Below, one piece after another: positions 1 through 9,352 of a DNA stretch of 64,000 nucleotides. Source of the stretch: an uncultured Armatimonadota bacterium (GTDB taxonomy: Bacteria > Armatimonadota > Fimbriimonadia > Fimbriimonadales > Fimbriimonadaceae); NCBI GenBank assembly GCA_903899015.1, contig CAIUHP010000113.1, positions 1 to 64,000 of the forward strand, read 5' to 3'. Positions within the stretch are counted from its first letter, which is position 1. Each line of letters begins with the position of its first letter. The translations under genes were made by a program, and so were the position numbers. Under the pieces are notes generated by a model. It ran no database searches, was not told the origin of the DNA, and saw nothing but the letters and a program-made list of their open reading frames with translations.

Positions 1-6
1 AAGCTT

Positions 7-240
7 CGGCCGTTTCGAGTAAAACCGGGGCACAACCCATCCCCGGTCTACAGGATTTTGGACGTTCCGTGCCGCTATTTGGAGCGAATGACTCTTCCCG
101 GTTTCGCTATCGGAAGGATGAATCTCCGTAGATAGGCATCGGCCGTTACGAATAAAAACGGGGCACAACCCATCCCCGGTCTACAGGATTTTGGACGGTC
201 CGTGCCTCTTTTGGAGAGAGAGCCTCTCCGTAGATCGGCT
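7..240. repeat. Tandem degenerate repeat, two full copies plus a partial third
   Basis: Bases 7-74 and 140-207 match closely with a 133-base offset. Both contain an inverted repeat around cacaacccat (CCGGGG...CCCCGG) and the shared block tctacaggattttggacg. A third, partial copy starts at about 226 (ctccgtagat, also at 124) and runs into the terminator at 254. On the minus strand both copies read through as the same peptide core (RPKSCRPGMGCAP), but a stop lies between them and there is no credible start, so I treat them as a dispersed repeat and not a gene. On the minus strand each hairpin is followed by four or five T, so the units may also end transcription. Confidence 0.7.
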
Positions 241-253
241 CCAGGCTTTACAA

Positions 254-294
254 ACAAAATCGGCCCACCTCTAGTTGAGGTGGGCCGATTTTGT
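254..294. terminator. Strong intrinsic terminator downstream of secDF
   Basis: Bases 254-270 (acaaaatcggcccacct) pair perfectly with 278-294 across a seven-base loop, giving a 17-bp GC-cored stem with A/T ends. It lies just beyond the stop of the minus-strand secDF gene and is symmetrical enough to act in both directions. Confidence 0.9.
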
Positions 295-309
295 TATCTT
301 ACCGAGCGA

Positions 310-2844
310 CTAGATGTCGTCTTCGATCTCAATGTGTCCGGGCTTCTGCTGATTTGCTCGGCGACGTACCTGACCGTAGGTTCGACCCGATTCGGAAACC
401 ACATCCGGCTCGGTCATCTTAGTGGTTACCACTTGATGTCGGAGCAATTCTGCATTGGACATTCCAACCAGCGTGTGATCCAAGCCTTTATTCTTCTCCA
501 CCGCTTTGTCCCACAGATAGAGAATCGGTGAGGCATTGTAGATGGAAGAGTAAGTTCCGGAGATGATTCCAATCATCATCGCAAGAACGAAGAACTTCAG
601 GTCGGGCGTAGGCGTTCCGAAGACCACGAGGATCAAGAGGGTTACGATAACCGTTGCCGAAGTATTGATCGAACGTGCAAACGATTGGGTGATCGATCGG
701 TTCACTAAGTGAGCAAAATCTTCGCCTGGCTTCGGTCGGTGCAGGTTCTCACGAATTCGGTCAAAGATAACAATCGTATCGTGAACCGAGAATCCGATGA
801 TCGTCAGCATCGCCGTCAAGAACAACGCGCTGACTTCCCACTTGAAGATGAACCCAACGATTGCCGCCGTACCGATTACGACAAAGATATCGTGAATCAG
901 AGCGCCAATGGCTGAAATACCAAACCTCAAGCCAGGGGCAAATCCACCAAATCCCGTTCCGAATCGAATCGCAAGGTAGAGAACAATGAGGATCGAGCTA
1001 AAGGTTACGCCCTCAATTGCGTTCTGCAACGTTTCCTTCTGAACTTCCGGTCCCACAAACGAGAAACTGGTTTCTTTCGCATCCGCTGGCAAATTAGCCG
1101 ACTTAGCGATAAGCGCCTGGCGATCGGCATCGGTCTTCAGCGCAGTCAATCGTTCATCAGTGGGAACGGTGAGGTAAGCAAGCTTAACATCCTTACCAGT
1201 CGCGTCCTTACTTGTTCCAACTTTAACGTTTCCGCCCTTGAATCCGGCTTTCTCCAGATTCGCGGTGATCTGACCAGCATCGACACCCGTTGCACCAACC
1301 GAGTAGCCCGCTTCATATCCACCACGGAATTCAACGTTGAGCTTGAATCCGCCCATGAAGAAGAAGGGGATGCTAATAACGATCGTGAAGATAGAAATTC
1401 CGAACCATTTCTTCGCCTTCTGTACGACCAGCATCGGTTCCATCGACACAGGATCGAACTTCTTACCGAACCAATTACGATTGACGGCATACCAAGAAAC
1501 GTGGTCGCCAATGCCGGACCCAACGAAAAACATTAGGAGCGAACGAGTAACCGTAACCGCTGTGAACAGTGAAATGAGAACGCCGATAATAAGCGTAGTG
1601 GCAAATCCCTTCACCGGACCGGTGCCGAGATTAACGAGAACAAGCGACGTTAAGATCGTACACATGTTCGAGTCAATGATCGCGGGCAAGGCTCGTCGGA
1701 AACCTAGCTCGATGGCCGATTGAAGCTGCTTGCCAGCTTTGATCTCTTCCTTAAGTCGCTCGAAAACAAGGATATTGGCATCAACCGCCATACCCACCGA
1801 TAGGATGAAACCAGCAATTCCCGCAAGGGAGAATGTCGCGCCGGTAAGCATCAAGACAGTGAGTGAGAAGAGGATGTAAAGGCCGAGTGCGATGAGTGCA
1901 ACGACGCCCGGGAAAGAGTAATAAAGGAGCAGGAATGCGGCGATCAGTGCAAACGCGATTGCACCGGCAGTGATCATCTGCTTGAGTGAGTCAGCACCAA
2001 TAGTTGGGTCGATCTTTTCACTGCTCAGCTTCTTGAGTTCAACTGGCAGCGCACCACCATTGAGCAAGTCGCAGAGTTGCTTGACGTACTCGTGAGTGAA
2101 TGCTGGACCCGAAATCAACGCATTGTCGCTCAAAACTTGTCCGTCTACAACGTACGCAAGGCTCAGAACTTTGCCATCAAGAACGGCAGCAATACCTTCG
2201 CGCTGGTTCTCGTGCTTCTGGCTCCAAGACCGCATCTTTTCAGCACCCGCAGATGAGAACGTCATCTCGGGCTGCTCTTTCGTGCCCTCTAAGTGGCTTG
2301 AAGCAGACTTGAGATCTTCACCTTCAAGGATAAGTTCCCAGCCCTTGATAATGTTCTCATATTCCGGGGTACCCGGCTTAATGAGCTTGCCGCCCGTAAT
2401 ATAATTGCTCTCAAAATTCACACCGGGATCGTTACTCGACTTGTCGTCCACCGACCGATAGGCACGGTAATTTGCCTTTTCGGTGTTGACGTTCTTCGCC
2501 CAGTAGAACTGAATCTTGGCACTCGTACCAATAATCTGTTCTGCTTTGGTGAGATCGGTTTGGCCCGGCAATTCGACGTTGATTTCATCGTCGCCCTTAG
2601 AGGTAATTGGGGCTTCCGCAACACCTAAGCCGCCTCCCGCACGACCGACAAGAATGTGAATTAAGCGCTGTCGAATATCGTCGACCTGTGGCTTTTGTTC
2701 CGGCTTCAGCATCATCTTGTACGTCAGGCGGATACCGCCACGAACATCAAGACCGTAATTGGGCTTTGTTCGTGTGAACAGAAAACCCGCGAGAACGCCT
2801 AAACCTAGAACGAGTAGAAGAAAGAGATAACTTTTAGACCGCAA
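310..2844 (-). CDS. secDF: Fused protein-export membrane protein SecD-SecF
   Basis: SecD and SecF help the Sec translocon pull proteins across the inner membrane using the proton motive force. Here both halves are in one chain: SecD has its first membrane helix, GLDVRGGIRL, a periplasmic P1 region and a five-helix block with GMAVDANILVFERLKEE. SecF follows from about residue 505 of the ORF with FRGG and GFSVHDTIVIFDRIREN. The ORF track starts at 2925, but I prefer TTG at 2844 (codon 28 of that ORF). AGGAGG sits 10 bases before it, a TATACT box at 2883-2888 would put transcription start after the longer start, and the first helix (SYLFLLLVLGLGVLAGFLF) follows at once. Length from there is 844 residues. 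Fused SecDF occurs in several phyla. It stands alone, ended by the terminator at 254-294. Confidence 0.93.
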   Translation of the reverse strand: MRSKSYLFLLLVLGLGVLAGFLFTRTKPNYGLDVRGGIRLTYKMMLKPEQKPQVDDIRQRLIHILVGRAGGGLGVAEAPITSKGDDEINVELPGQTDLTKAEQIIGTSAKIQFYWAKNVNTEKANYRAYRSVDDKSSNDPGVNFESNYITGGKLIKPGTPEYENIIKGWELILEGEDLKSASSHLEGTKEQPEMTFSSAGAEKMRSWSQKHENQREGIAAVLDGKVLSLAYVVDGQVLSDNALISGPAFTHEYVKQLCDLLNGGALPVELKKLSSEKIDPTIGADSLKQMITAGAIAFALIAAFLLLYYSFPGVVALIALGLYILFSLTVLMLTGATFSLAGIAGFILSVGMAVDANILVFERLKEEIKAGKQLQSAIELGFRRALPAIIDSNMCTILTSLVLVNLGTGPVKGFATTLIIGVLISLFTAVTVTRSLLMFFVGSGIGDHVSWYAVNRNWFGKKFDPVSMEPMLVVQKAKKWFGISIFTIVISIPFFFMGGFKLNVEFRGGYEAGYSVGATGVDAGQITANLEKAGFKGGNVKVGTSKDATGKDVKLAYLTVPTDERLTALKTDADRQALIAKSANLPADAKETSFSFVGPEVQKETLQNAIEGVTFSSILIVLYLAIRFGTGFGGFAPGLRFGISAIGALIHDIFVVIGTAAIVGFIFKWEVSALFLTAMLTIIGFSVHDTIVIFDRIRENLHRPKPGEDFAHLVNRSITQSFARSINTSATVIVTLLILVVFGTPTPDLKFFVLAMMIGIISGTYSSIYNASPILYLWDKAVEKNKGLDHTLVGMSNAELLRHQVVTTKMTEPDVVSESGRTYGQVRRRANQQKPGHIEIEDDI

Positions 2845-2965
2845 ATCGGTTACGCCTCCTGGCGCATAAACAGTAGGTAGAGAGTATACCGAGTGGATAC
2901 CCTCCCCTACCCAATTAGGATTCAAGCGAATGGTCTAAATATTCCATTCGCCTGATTTTAGGGAT

Positions 2966-3949
2966 TTAGTCTTTTGCCCAGAACATCGGACCAGCCGACT
3001 CTGAAATGACGGATTCCTTAAGGACGCTTACTGCTTTTCGAAGGCCCTCCATCGAAGACATGAGTCCGTCTTCGTGCTCAATACTAAGCACGAAATCGTA
3101 TCCCACCATGCGCAGATTCGAACAGAAATCCTTCCACCAGGCAGTGTCGTGGCCGTAGCCAACTGATCGGAACACCCAAGATCGGCCAAGGATGTCTCCG
3201 TAAGACTTGGTGTCGAGGTTGCCATTTCGAGCTGAGTTGTACGGATCAATACGAGTGTCCTTCGCATGGACATGATACAAAGCGCCTTCTTTTCCGAGTT
3301 CGCGGATCGCAGCAATCGGATCAATGCCTTGCCACCAAAGGTGCGACGGATCGAAGTTTGCTCCGATTCTATCACCGTTCGCGCCCACGGCATGGCGCAG
3401 TTTTAGAAGAGTGTCGTTTGAGTAGCACACGAAGCCAGGGTGCATTTCAATACAGAACTTCACGTTGTGCTCTTTAAGAAATGCTGCTTGCTCGGTCCAA
3501 TAAGGAATGACAACTTTGCCCCATTGGTAATCGAGAATATCGCGATACTCGTCTGGCCAAGCGCACGTAACCCAGTTTGGATTGATCGCATCAGGTCCGT
3601 CTCCTGGGCAACCGCTGAAGCCGTTGACGCACTCTACGCCCAGAAGGCTCGCCAACTTGACCGTCTTCTGGAAACCTTCATGGTGCAACTCCGCGATCTT
3701 CTTATCGGGATGAATCGGGTTTCCGTGGCACGAAAGTGCAGAAATGGTCAGTCCGCGACTCTCAACTTCATGGATGACTCGGTCTCGCTCGGCTTTGCTC
3801 TCGAGCATTTTGTCCACTGCAAGGTGCGTGGTGTTCGCATAGCCACCCGTACCAAACTCAACCGCTTCAATACCTTCTGCCTTAACGATGTCAAGCGTTT
3901 CGGTTAGGCCTTTATCTCCGAACAACGCTGTAAAGATTCCAATCTTCAT
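2966..3949 (-). CDS. Sugar phosphate isomerase/epimerase family TIM barrel
   Basis: This is an AP-endonuclease-2/xylose isomerase-type TIM barrel, a family that includes inosose dehydratases, tagatose epimerases and related keto-sugar enzymes. Visible metal-site style motifs are CIEMHPGF, NFDPSHLWWQG, YHVHAKDT and a late LSIEHED, each giving an acidic or histidine ligand in the expected order. I use ATG at 3949, not the ORF start at 4009: GGAGG lies six to seven bases upstream and a promoter at 3980-4009 would start transcription inside the longer ORF. That gives 327 residues. The exact substrate cannot be told from sequence. No signal peptide, so cytoplasmic. It appears to be a single-gene unit. 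Confidence 0.85.
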   Translation of the reverse strand: MKIGIFTALFGDKGLTETLDIVKAEGIEAVEFGTGGYANTTHLAVDKMLESKAERDRVIHEVESRGLTISALSCHGNPIHPDKKIAELHHEGFQKTVKLASLLGVECVNGFSGCPGDGPDAINPNWVTCAWPDEYRDILDYQWGKVVIPYWTEQAAFLKEHNVKFCIEMHPGFVCYSNDTLLKLRHAVGANGDRIGANFDPSHLWWQGIDPIAAIRELGKEGALYHVHAKDTRIDPYNSARNGNLDTKSYGDILGRSWVFRSVGYGHDTAWWKDFCSNLRMVGYDFVLSIEHEDGLMSSMEGLRKAVSVLKESVISESAGPMFWAKD

Positions 3950-3979
3950 CTGCTTCCTCCGCAACCCTGCGATGCCCCG

Positions 3980-4009
3980 ATTATGCCCATGAGGGGCCCA
4001 ACCTAGCAA
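3980..4009 (-). promoter_or_regulatory. Candidate sigma70 promoter for the TIM-barrel isomerase
   Basis: Read on the minus strand, TTGCTA (4009-4004) and CATAAT (3985-3980) are 18 bases apart. The predicted transcription start near 3973 leaves a leader of about 24 bases before the ATG at 3949, which fits the ribosome site there. Confidence 0.5.
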
Positions 4010-4120
4010 GGTTATTTCGAATCTTGACTCGACTGTAACGAATCTGTCACGTTTTTGCCCCTTTTTCGGCGTGAATCGTCCTGCATTTGGGGCTTTACTT
4101 CGATCTGGGTTAGTCAGTCA

Positions 4121-4155
4121 TAAAAAAACCGGGATGAACCGTCAGTCCATCCCGG
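4121..4155 (-). terminator. Intrinsic terminator after the peroxiredoxin gene
   Basis: Bases 4129-4136 (ccgggatg) pair with 4148-4155 (catcccgg) around an 11-base loop. On the minus strand the stem is followed by seven T (A-run at 4122-4128). It lies 18 bases past the peroxiredoxin stop. Confidence 0.85.
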
Positions 4156-4172
4156 CGAATATAAACGAGAAC

Positions 4173-4649
4173 TTAAAGTGCGGCCAACGCAGCGGTCACA
4201 GCTTCGAAGTCGGGCATATCACCCAAAGTTGGAGTCTGTTCGGAATATCGAATAATGCCTTCTTTGTCGATGATAAACACCGCACGAGCGACACCCTCAC
4301 CAAGTCCGGCAAAGTCTGCACAAGTAGCGTCGTAGGCTCTCGCGACATCCTTCTGAAAATCGGAAAGTAGCGGGAAACCGATCTGAAGCTTTTTGCTCCA
4401 TTCTTCTAAAACGAATGGACTGTCGTTGCTTACGCCATAAACCTGAGCATTTGCATTCTTATATGCATGAAGTCCGGAGGTCACATCGCACATTTCTTTT
4501 GTGCAAACACCGGTATACGCACCCGGATAGAACAAGAGGACAACATTCTCTTTGCCCTGGTGCGAACTCAAAGTGACATCTACAAGGCCAGATTCGGTCT
4601 TTGTCCGAAGAGTGAAATCAGGAGCCACGGTACCAACAGGTAAAGCCAT
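4173..4649 (-). CDS. Peroxiredoxin, AhpE/AhpC-TSA type
   Basis: Peroxiredoxins reduce hydrogen peroxide and organic peroxides through a cysteine sulfenic acid. The chain has the family opening (GTVAPDFTL) and the peroxidatic site FYPGAYTGVCTKEMC, in which the first cysteine is the expected peroxidatic residue. The FYPxAYTxVCTKE pattern resembles the AhpE subgroup more than BCP. A later cysteine (ATCADFAG) could act as resolving residue, but this is not certain. Start is ambiguous: the ORF begins at TTG 4673, while ATG 4649 gives a 158-residue protein with a normal family N-terminus. Neither has a strong ribosome site. Divergent from the ROK kinase, with about 117 bases shared upstream. Confidence 0.9.
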   Translation of the reverse strand: MALPVGTVAPDFTLRTKTESGLVDVTLSSHQGKENVVLLFYPGAYTGVCTKEMCDVTSGLHAYKNANAQVYGVSNDSPFVLEEWSKKLQIGFPLLSDFQKDVARAYDATCADFAGLGEGVARAVFIIDKEGIIRYSEQTPTLGDMPDFEAVTAALAAL

Positions 4650-4766
4650 GCCACGTTGTACCCGTGAAACCAACTAAAGTTCCACAGTCAACGTCGACTC
4701 ATTCTCTAAAAGATTTGACTTCTAGCCACGCATAAATGAAGTCAATCGCGCTAAAGTCTTCACGGC

Positions 4767-5657
4767 ATGGAAACCTATTGGGGCATCGATCTCGGCGGCA
4801 CAAAGATAGAAGGCGTCGTCCTTCCAAAGGATTCAACGGATCCGATTTGTCGTCATCGCATCGACACCGAGGCGGATAAGGGCTACGAACACATGATTTC
4901 CAGGATTCTCCTCTTGATCGAGGAGCTTGAGGCGAAGTCAGGAATTTCAAGACCGGAAGTAATTGGCATTGGAACGCCGGGTGCGATGGAACCTGCGACC
5001 GGCCTCATGAAGAATTGCAACACAACTTGCCTCAATGGCCAACCCCTTCCGAAAGATCTTGAAATAGTCATTGGCAAGAAGGTCATCGTGGCAAACGACG
5101 CTAACTGCTTTGCGCTTGCCGAAGCGGTTCTCGGGGCAGGAAGAGGCGCTGATAGCGTGTTCGGAGTGATCATGGGTACGGGTGTTGGCGGAGGCATTGT
5201 GGTGAACGGCCGAGTACTCAACGGGGCCCAGGGAATTGCTGGTGAATGGGGACACAACGAGCTTATTCTCGACGGTGAACCTTGCTACTGTGGCAAAAAG
5301 GGTTGTGTCGAAACCGTGCTTGCTGGCCCTTCCCTTCAGCGGTATTACAAATTGCTAACGGGACAAACCCTAACCTTGAAGGAAATAGTCGCTCGAGTGG
5401 ACACCGACCCAGATGCGAAGGCAACTATGGATCGATTGATGTTCTACTTTGGAAAAGGGATTTCTGTGGTCGTCAACGTTCTCGACCCGGAAGTCATTGT
5501 GCTCGGAGGCGGCGTCGGTAATATTGCCGCTTTGTACTCTGACGGGGTTCGTTCGGCCGAAGAGTTCGTTTTTAACACCCAATTGAGAACCAAAATTGTT
5601 CCGCCACTTCTCGGTGACAGTGCGGGAGTGTTTGGCGCGGCAATGCTTACCCGGTAG
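4767..5657 (+). CDS. ROK family sugar kinase (glucokinase/fructokinase type)
   Basis: ROK kinases phosphorylate free hexoses with ATP. The protein has the phosphate loop WGIDLGGTKIEG at the N-terminus, the substrate-loop sequence NDANCFALAEA, a second phosphate region GTGVGGGI, the GEWGHN segment whose histidine binds zinc or sugar, and the ROK zinc motif CYCGKKGCVET. The catalytic Asp is expected in NDAN. At 296 residues it is full length for a kinase and lacks the extra helix-turn-helix of ROK repressors. Substrate could be glucose, fructose or an amino sugar. The carboxyltransferase gene starts 12 bases later, so the two are probably co-transcribed. Confidence 0.92.
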   Translation: METYWGIDLGGTKIEGVVLPKDSTDPICRHRIDTEADKGYEHMISRILLLIEELEAKSGISRPEVIGIGTPGAMEPATGLMKNCNTTCLNGQPLPKDLEIVIGKKVIVANDANCFALAEAVLGAGRGADSVFGVIMGTGVGGGIVVNGRVLNGAQGIAGEWGHNELILDGEPCYCGKKGCVETVLAGPSLQRYYKLLTGQTLTLKEIVARVDTDPDAKATMDRLMFYFGKGISVVVNVLDPEVIVLGGGVGNIAALYSDGVRSAEEFVFNTQLRTKIVPPLLGDSAGVFGAAMLTR

Positions 5658-5669
5658 ACTTTCCAGTTA

Positions 5670-7292
5670 ATGGACCCAATTGTCTCGCAAGTCAACGTCG
5701 ACGACGCGGAGCATCGCGCGAATCGAGATGCCATGGAACCGATCCTGGCTGAATATCGTGTACGCACTCGAAAAACGCTTGAAGGCGGAGGAGTTGACGC
5801 AGTTGCGAAACACAAAAAGCGCGGCAAGCTCCTTGCCCGAGAGAGAATCGAAACCCTCATTGACACTGGATCGCCGTTCCTAGAATTCAGCACTTTGGCT
5901 GCGAACGGAATGTACAACGACGAAGCACCCGGAGCAGGGGTCGTCACTGGCATTGGACGGATTCATGGACGCGAGTGCGTGATTATCGCGAACGACGCAA
6001 CGGTCAAAGGGGGCACCTACTTCCCTATTACCGTCAAGAAGCATCTGCGTGCTCAAGAAATTGCCCTTGAGAACAACCTTGCCTGCATCTATCTGGTTGA
6101 TTCCGGAGGAGCATTCCTTCCTCTCCAGAGTGAGGTTTTTCCCGACAAAGAACATTTCGGACGCATTTTTTACAATCAGGCTCAGATGTCTGCGAAAGGC
6201 ATCCCGCAAATCGCCAGTGTCATGGGTTCTTGCACTGCTGGCGGGGCTTATGTGCCAGCAATGAGCGACGAAACGGTCATCGTAAAGGGCCAAGGCACCA
6301 TTTTCCTGGGTGGGCCTCCTCTAGTCAAAGCGGCAACCGGTGAAGAAGTTTCCTCTGAAGATTTAGGCGGAGCCGATGTTCACACCCGATTAAGTGGAGT
6401 TGCTGATCATATGGCCGAAGATGATCACCACGCACTTGAGATCGTTCGAAACATCGTCGAAGCAACAAAGGGTGGGGTCTACTCGACTCGCCAAAACAAC
6501 CGCAACCAGCCGGCGGTCGCTGAAGATCCATTAGCTCGGGTGGAAGATCTCTATTCACTCGTGCCTTCGGATTCTAAACATCCGATGAATATGCGGGAAG
6601 TTCTTGCTCGAGTTGTGGACGGCAGTCGGTTTCACGAATTTAAGCCTCGGTACGGCACTACACTCATCTGTGGGTTCGCGCGTTTCCATGGCCACCTCGC
6701 AGGTGTTCTCGCCAACGATGGCATCCTTTTCTCAGAATCCGCGCTAAAAGGCACCCACTTCATCGAGCTTTGCTGTCAACGAGGCATACCCATCGTCTTT
6801 CTCCAAAACATCACCGGATTTATGGTCGGTCGTAAATTTGAGAACGAAGGGATTGCTAAAAACGGTGCCAAGCTCGTTACGGCTGTCAGTACGGCAAACG
6901 TGCCCAAGTTCACAGTGATTGTTGGAGGCAGCTTCGGCGCTGGTAATTACGGTATGTGCGGACGTGCATACGGTCCGAGGCAGCTATGGATGTGGCCCAA
7001 CGCTCGCATCAGCGTCATGGGTGGTGAGCAGGCAGCAAACGTGTTGCTGACCGTAAAGCTGGACCAGCTTAGCTTGAAGGGCGAAACAATGTCCGTAGAA
7101 GAGCAACAGGCCTTCAAAGCACCGACGCTCAAAAAATACGCAGATGAATCAAGCGCTTACTTCAGCACCGCTCGAATCTGGGACGACGGCATCATCGACC
7201 CAATCGATACCCGAAAGGTGCTGGCACTTGGTATCGAAGCATCGACGAATGCTCCCTTAGAGCCCGCCGGTTTCAGTCTCTTCCGAATGTAG
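5670..7292 (+). CDS. Acyl-CoA carboxylase carboxyltransferase subunit (methylcrotonyl-CoA carboxylase beta-like)
   Basis: This 540-residue protein has the two-lobed crotonase fold of biotin-dependent carboxyltransferases. Motifs match the 3-methylcrotonyl-CoA carboxylase beta subunit best: [22 protein letters not shown] near the start, [37 protein letters not shown], a second lobe with NITGFMVG and [15 protein letters not shown], and the C-terminal [11 protein letters not shown]. The usual reaction moves a carboxyl group from biotin to a branched acyl-CoA in leucine breakdown. The biotin carboxylase/carrier subunit it would need is not in this window. The gene follows the ROK kinase by 12 bases and precedes a small secreted protein by 17 bases. 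Confidence 0.9.
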   Translation: MDPIVSQVNVDDAEHRANRDAMEPILAEYRVRTRKTLEGGGVDAVAKHKKRGKLLARERIETLIDTGSPFLEFSTLAANGMYNDEAPGAGVVTGIGRIHGRECVIIANDATVKGGTYFPITVKKHLRAQEIALENNLACIYLVDSGGAFLPLQSEVFPDKEHFGRIFYNQAQMSAKGIPQIASVMGSCTAGGAYVPAMSDETVIVKGQGTIFLGGPPLVKAATGEEVSSEDLGGADVHTRLSGVADHMAEDDHHALEIVRNIVEATKGGVYSTRQNNRNQPAVAEDPLARVEDLYSLVPSDSKHPMNMREVLARVVDGSRFHEFKPRYGTTLICGFARFHGHLAGVLANDGILFSESALKGTHFIELCCQRGIPIVFLQNITGFMVGRKFENEGIAKNGAKLVTAVSTANVPKFTVIVGGSFGAGNYGMCGRAYGPRQLWMWPNARISVMGGEQAANVLLTVKLDQLSLKGETMSVEEQQAFKAPTLKKYADESSAYFSTARIWDDGIIDPIDTRKVLALGIEASTNAPLEPAGFSLFRM

Positions 7293-7309
7293 TTTGAGGT
7301 ATCGAGCGA

Positions 7310-7699
7310 ATGAACATGAAACGAATCGGAATCATCTTTTTGTTGTTCTTACTCGTAATCATCGCCACCGCTAGCGATGTCAATGAAGTTTTGCGAGCCA
7401 AAGAAGACACGTACAAACCACTCAAGCTGACAAAACTTCAGGAAAGCACTCTACATAAGCTCGACGATAAGTACGGATCGGAGTTGGAGAAGCTCAGAAA
7501 ATCGAGGCCGTCGGACTACGTGATCAAGCGAGACTCACTCAACGAGAAATACACTCGCGCATTTATGTCCGAGATGTCCCCGATCCAAAAATCAACCTAT
7601 CGGAAATATATTCGATCACTTCGTCAGACTTATCGGAAGGCCCACCCTGAAATTGATGCCGATAACATCTTCATTTGGGGCGGAGCCAACCTTCTGTAG
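7310..7699 (+). CDS. Small secreted protein of unknown function
   Basis: A 129-residue protein with a clear signal peptide (MKRIGIIFLLFLLVIIATAS) and a highly charged, lysine/arginine-rich, probably helical mature part. I do not recognise the family. A second in-frame ATG at 7316 is a possible alternative start. It follows the carboxyltransferase on the same strand by 17 bases and ends six bases before the convergent GH4 gene, so it is likely the last gene of that operon. Location is probably periplasmic. Confidence 0.7.
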   Translation: MNMKRIGIIFLLFLLVIIATASDVNEVLRAKEDTYKPLKLTKLQESTLHKLDDKYGSELEKLRKSRPSDYVIKRDSLNEKYTRAFMSEMSPIQKSTYRKYIRSLRQTYRKAHPEIDADNIFIWGGANLL

Positions 7700-7705
7700 A
7701 CAGCG

Positions 7706-9232
7706 CTACTTCGCTTTGTCCGATTCGCCGGCGCGCTTTCGATTTTCGTCGGCCTTGGCCTGCATTTCTTCAACCGTCTTAACTTCAAGTCGCGCCGCTC
7801 CTCGATATTCCTTCGTCGGAACCTGAGGTTCTTCTGCGAGGGCTTTCTTGGCGGCCGCTATTCCATCCCGGTACTGAGGGAGCCATTCTTCCCCAGCAAC
7901 TAGTAATTCGTCTGCCATCTGCCAGATTTCCGGTGGATTGCAGACGGCAGCCGTGAGAGGATCGAGCATGATTGCTTGCTTCAGGAGGTTCCGGTCACCG
8001 TGAACCGCGGCTTCGACCCCGAGACGTTGGACGCTGATAGAAGCATTGCAAACCGCGGCGCATCCCAAAGGTAAGTCGCCAACCAGCGGCATTGAGATAC
8101 CGTTTCGGTCCACATAGCCCGGAGCCTCGATAATGGCATCATCGGGCAAGTTGGTGATGATGCCGTTATTCACGACGTTGAAGTGGCCACGATAAACGCG
8201 TCCCGTTTCGAGCGACTCGATGATGTAGCTGCCATGCTCTTCCCCGCGCTTCTCTGGCGCAAACGAATTCGGTTCTCCTTCAATCCAGTTGGGAAAGTCG
8301 TGCTCAAACCATTGGCGACCTTCGGTACAAACCCTTAAGTAGCCTCCTGTTTCGCCGTTGATCCAGCTTCCCATATCGATCCAATCCATGATCTCACTGG
8401 GACGCTTACGGTACCAGGGCACATACTCGCTCAGGTGTCCGTTTGACTCCGTTGAGTAGTAACCAAACCTCTTCAGCATATCGATTCGGACTTTCTCGGT
8501 TCGGCTATATTCAGGATGCATTTGGAAGGCTTCTAAGAGATGTGGGATCATGTCGATTCCTCGCCAAAGCACCTTCACGTACCAAGTTTGGTGATTGATA
8601 CCTGCGCACATAATATCGACTTCCTTCTTGGACACCGTCTCATCGGGACCGATGTGGCCATACTTTCGAGCCCAGCCTTCGATGCACGATGCAATTTGCC
8701 AGTGACCACCTTGCACGCCGTGACATAGGCCTACTGTGTTGACACCGCCGTACTTATTACAAGCCCAAGTCAACATGGCCATTGGATTGGAATAATTCAG
8801 GAAGAGACAATCCGAAGCCGCGACCTCGCGGATGTCCTTACAGAAATCAAGAAGAGCGGGAATCCCTCGCTGGGCGTACATGATGCCACCCGGTCCGAGA
8901 GTGTCTCCAACGCATTGATCGACTCCATACTTGAGCGGAATATCGACGTCGGTGGCAAAGGCCTCAAGGCCCCCGACTCGAACAAACGACAAAACGTAGT
9001 CCGCACCTTCCAGAGCTTCCCGTCGACTCAACGTGGTTTTGATTTTCGCAGGAACTTTGTTCGAAGCGATATCGCGAGCCATGAGCTGCGCAACCATATC
9101 GAGGTTGTGCTGGTTGATGTCGTGATAAGCAAACTCAGTGTCCTGCAATTCGGGAACCGTTAGAATATCTCGACTTATTCCACGCGTGAATCCAACACTT
9201 CCCGCTCCAATGACTGCAATCTTGATGGACAT
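7706..9232 (-). CDS. Glycoside hydrolase family 4 (alpha-glucosidase/galactosidase/galacturonidase type)
   Basis: GH4 enzymes split glycosides by an unusual oxidation-elimination route using NAD and a divalent metal. Seen here: the N-terminal dinucleotide fold IAVIGAGSVGFTRG, the catalytic/metal segments LNYSNPMAMLTW, GLCHGVQG (Cys and His ligands) and GINHQTW (His ligand). At 508 residues it is somewhat longer than a typical GH4 (about 430-480) because of a charged C-terminal tail. The sugar linkage cannot be decided from the sequence, because this family contains alpha and beta, glucosidase, galactosidase and uronidase members. There is no signal peptide, so it is cytoplasmic and acts on imported sugars. 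It is a single gene with no adjacent transporter. Confidence 0.88.
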   Translation of the reverse strand: MSIKIAVIGAGSVGFTRGISRDILTVPELQDTEFAYHDINQHNLDMVAQLMARDIASNKVPAKIKTTLSRREALEGADYVLSFVRVGGLEAFATDVDIPLKYGVDQCVGDTLGPGGIMYAQRGIPALLDFCKDIREVAASDCLFLNYSNPMAMLTWACNKYGGVNTVGLCHGVQGGHWQIASCIEGWARKYGHIGPDETVSKKEVDIMCAGINHQTWYVKVLWRGIDMIPHLLEAFQMHPEYSRTEKVRIDMLKRFGYYSTESNGHLSEYVPWYRKRPSEIMDWIDMGSWINGETGGYLRVCTEGRQWFEHDFPNWIEGEPNSFAPEKRGEEHGSYIIESLETGRVYRGHFNVVNNGIITNLPDDAIIEAPGYVDRNGISMPLVGDLPLGCAAVCNASISVQRLGVEAAVHGDRNLLKQAIMLDPLTAAVCNPPEIWQMADELLVAGEEWLPQYRDGIAAAKKALAEEPQVPTKEYRGAARLEVKTVEEMQAKADENRKRAGESDKAK

Positions 9233-9352
9233 ACCTTAGCTTAACCGTTTGATTGCGTTATTGACATCCGGTCCTGTTACAGATCGTACAGGTTCCTAGT
9301 GTGCTTCCCTATTCTCAACAAGTGTCAGGTATGTTTCACGGAGAGAGAACCG

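Noticed and set aside
75-257. Minus-strand ORF of 60 residues (ORF track).
   Set aside because: It is the open reading of the tandem repeat; the same peptide core occurs in the neighbouring copy beyond a stop codon, and there is no start with a ribosome site.
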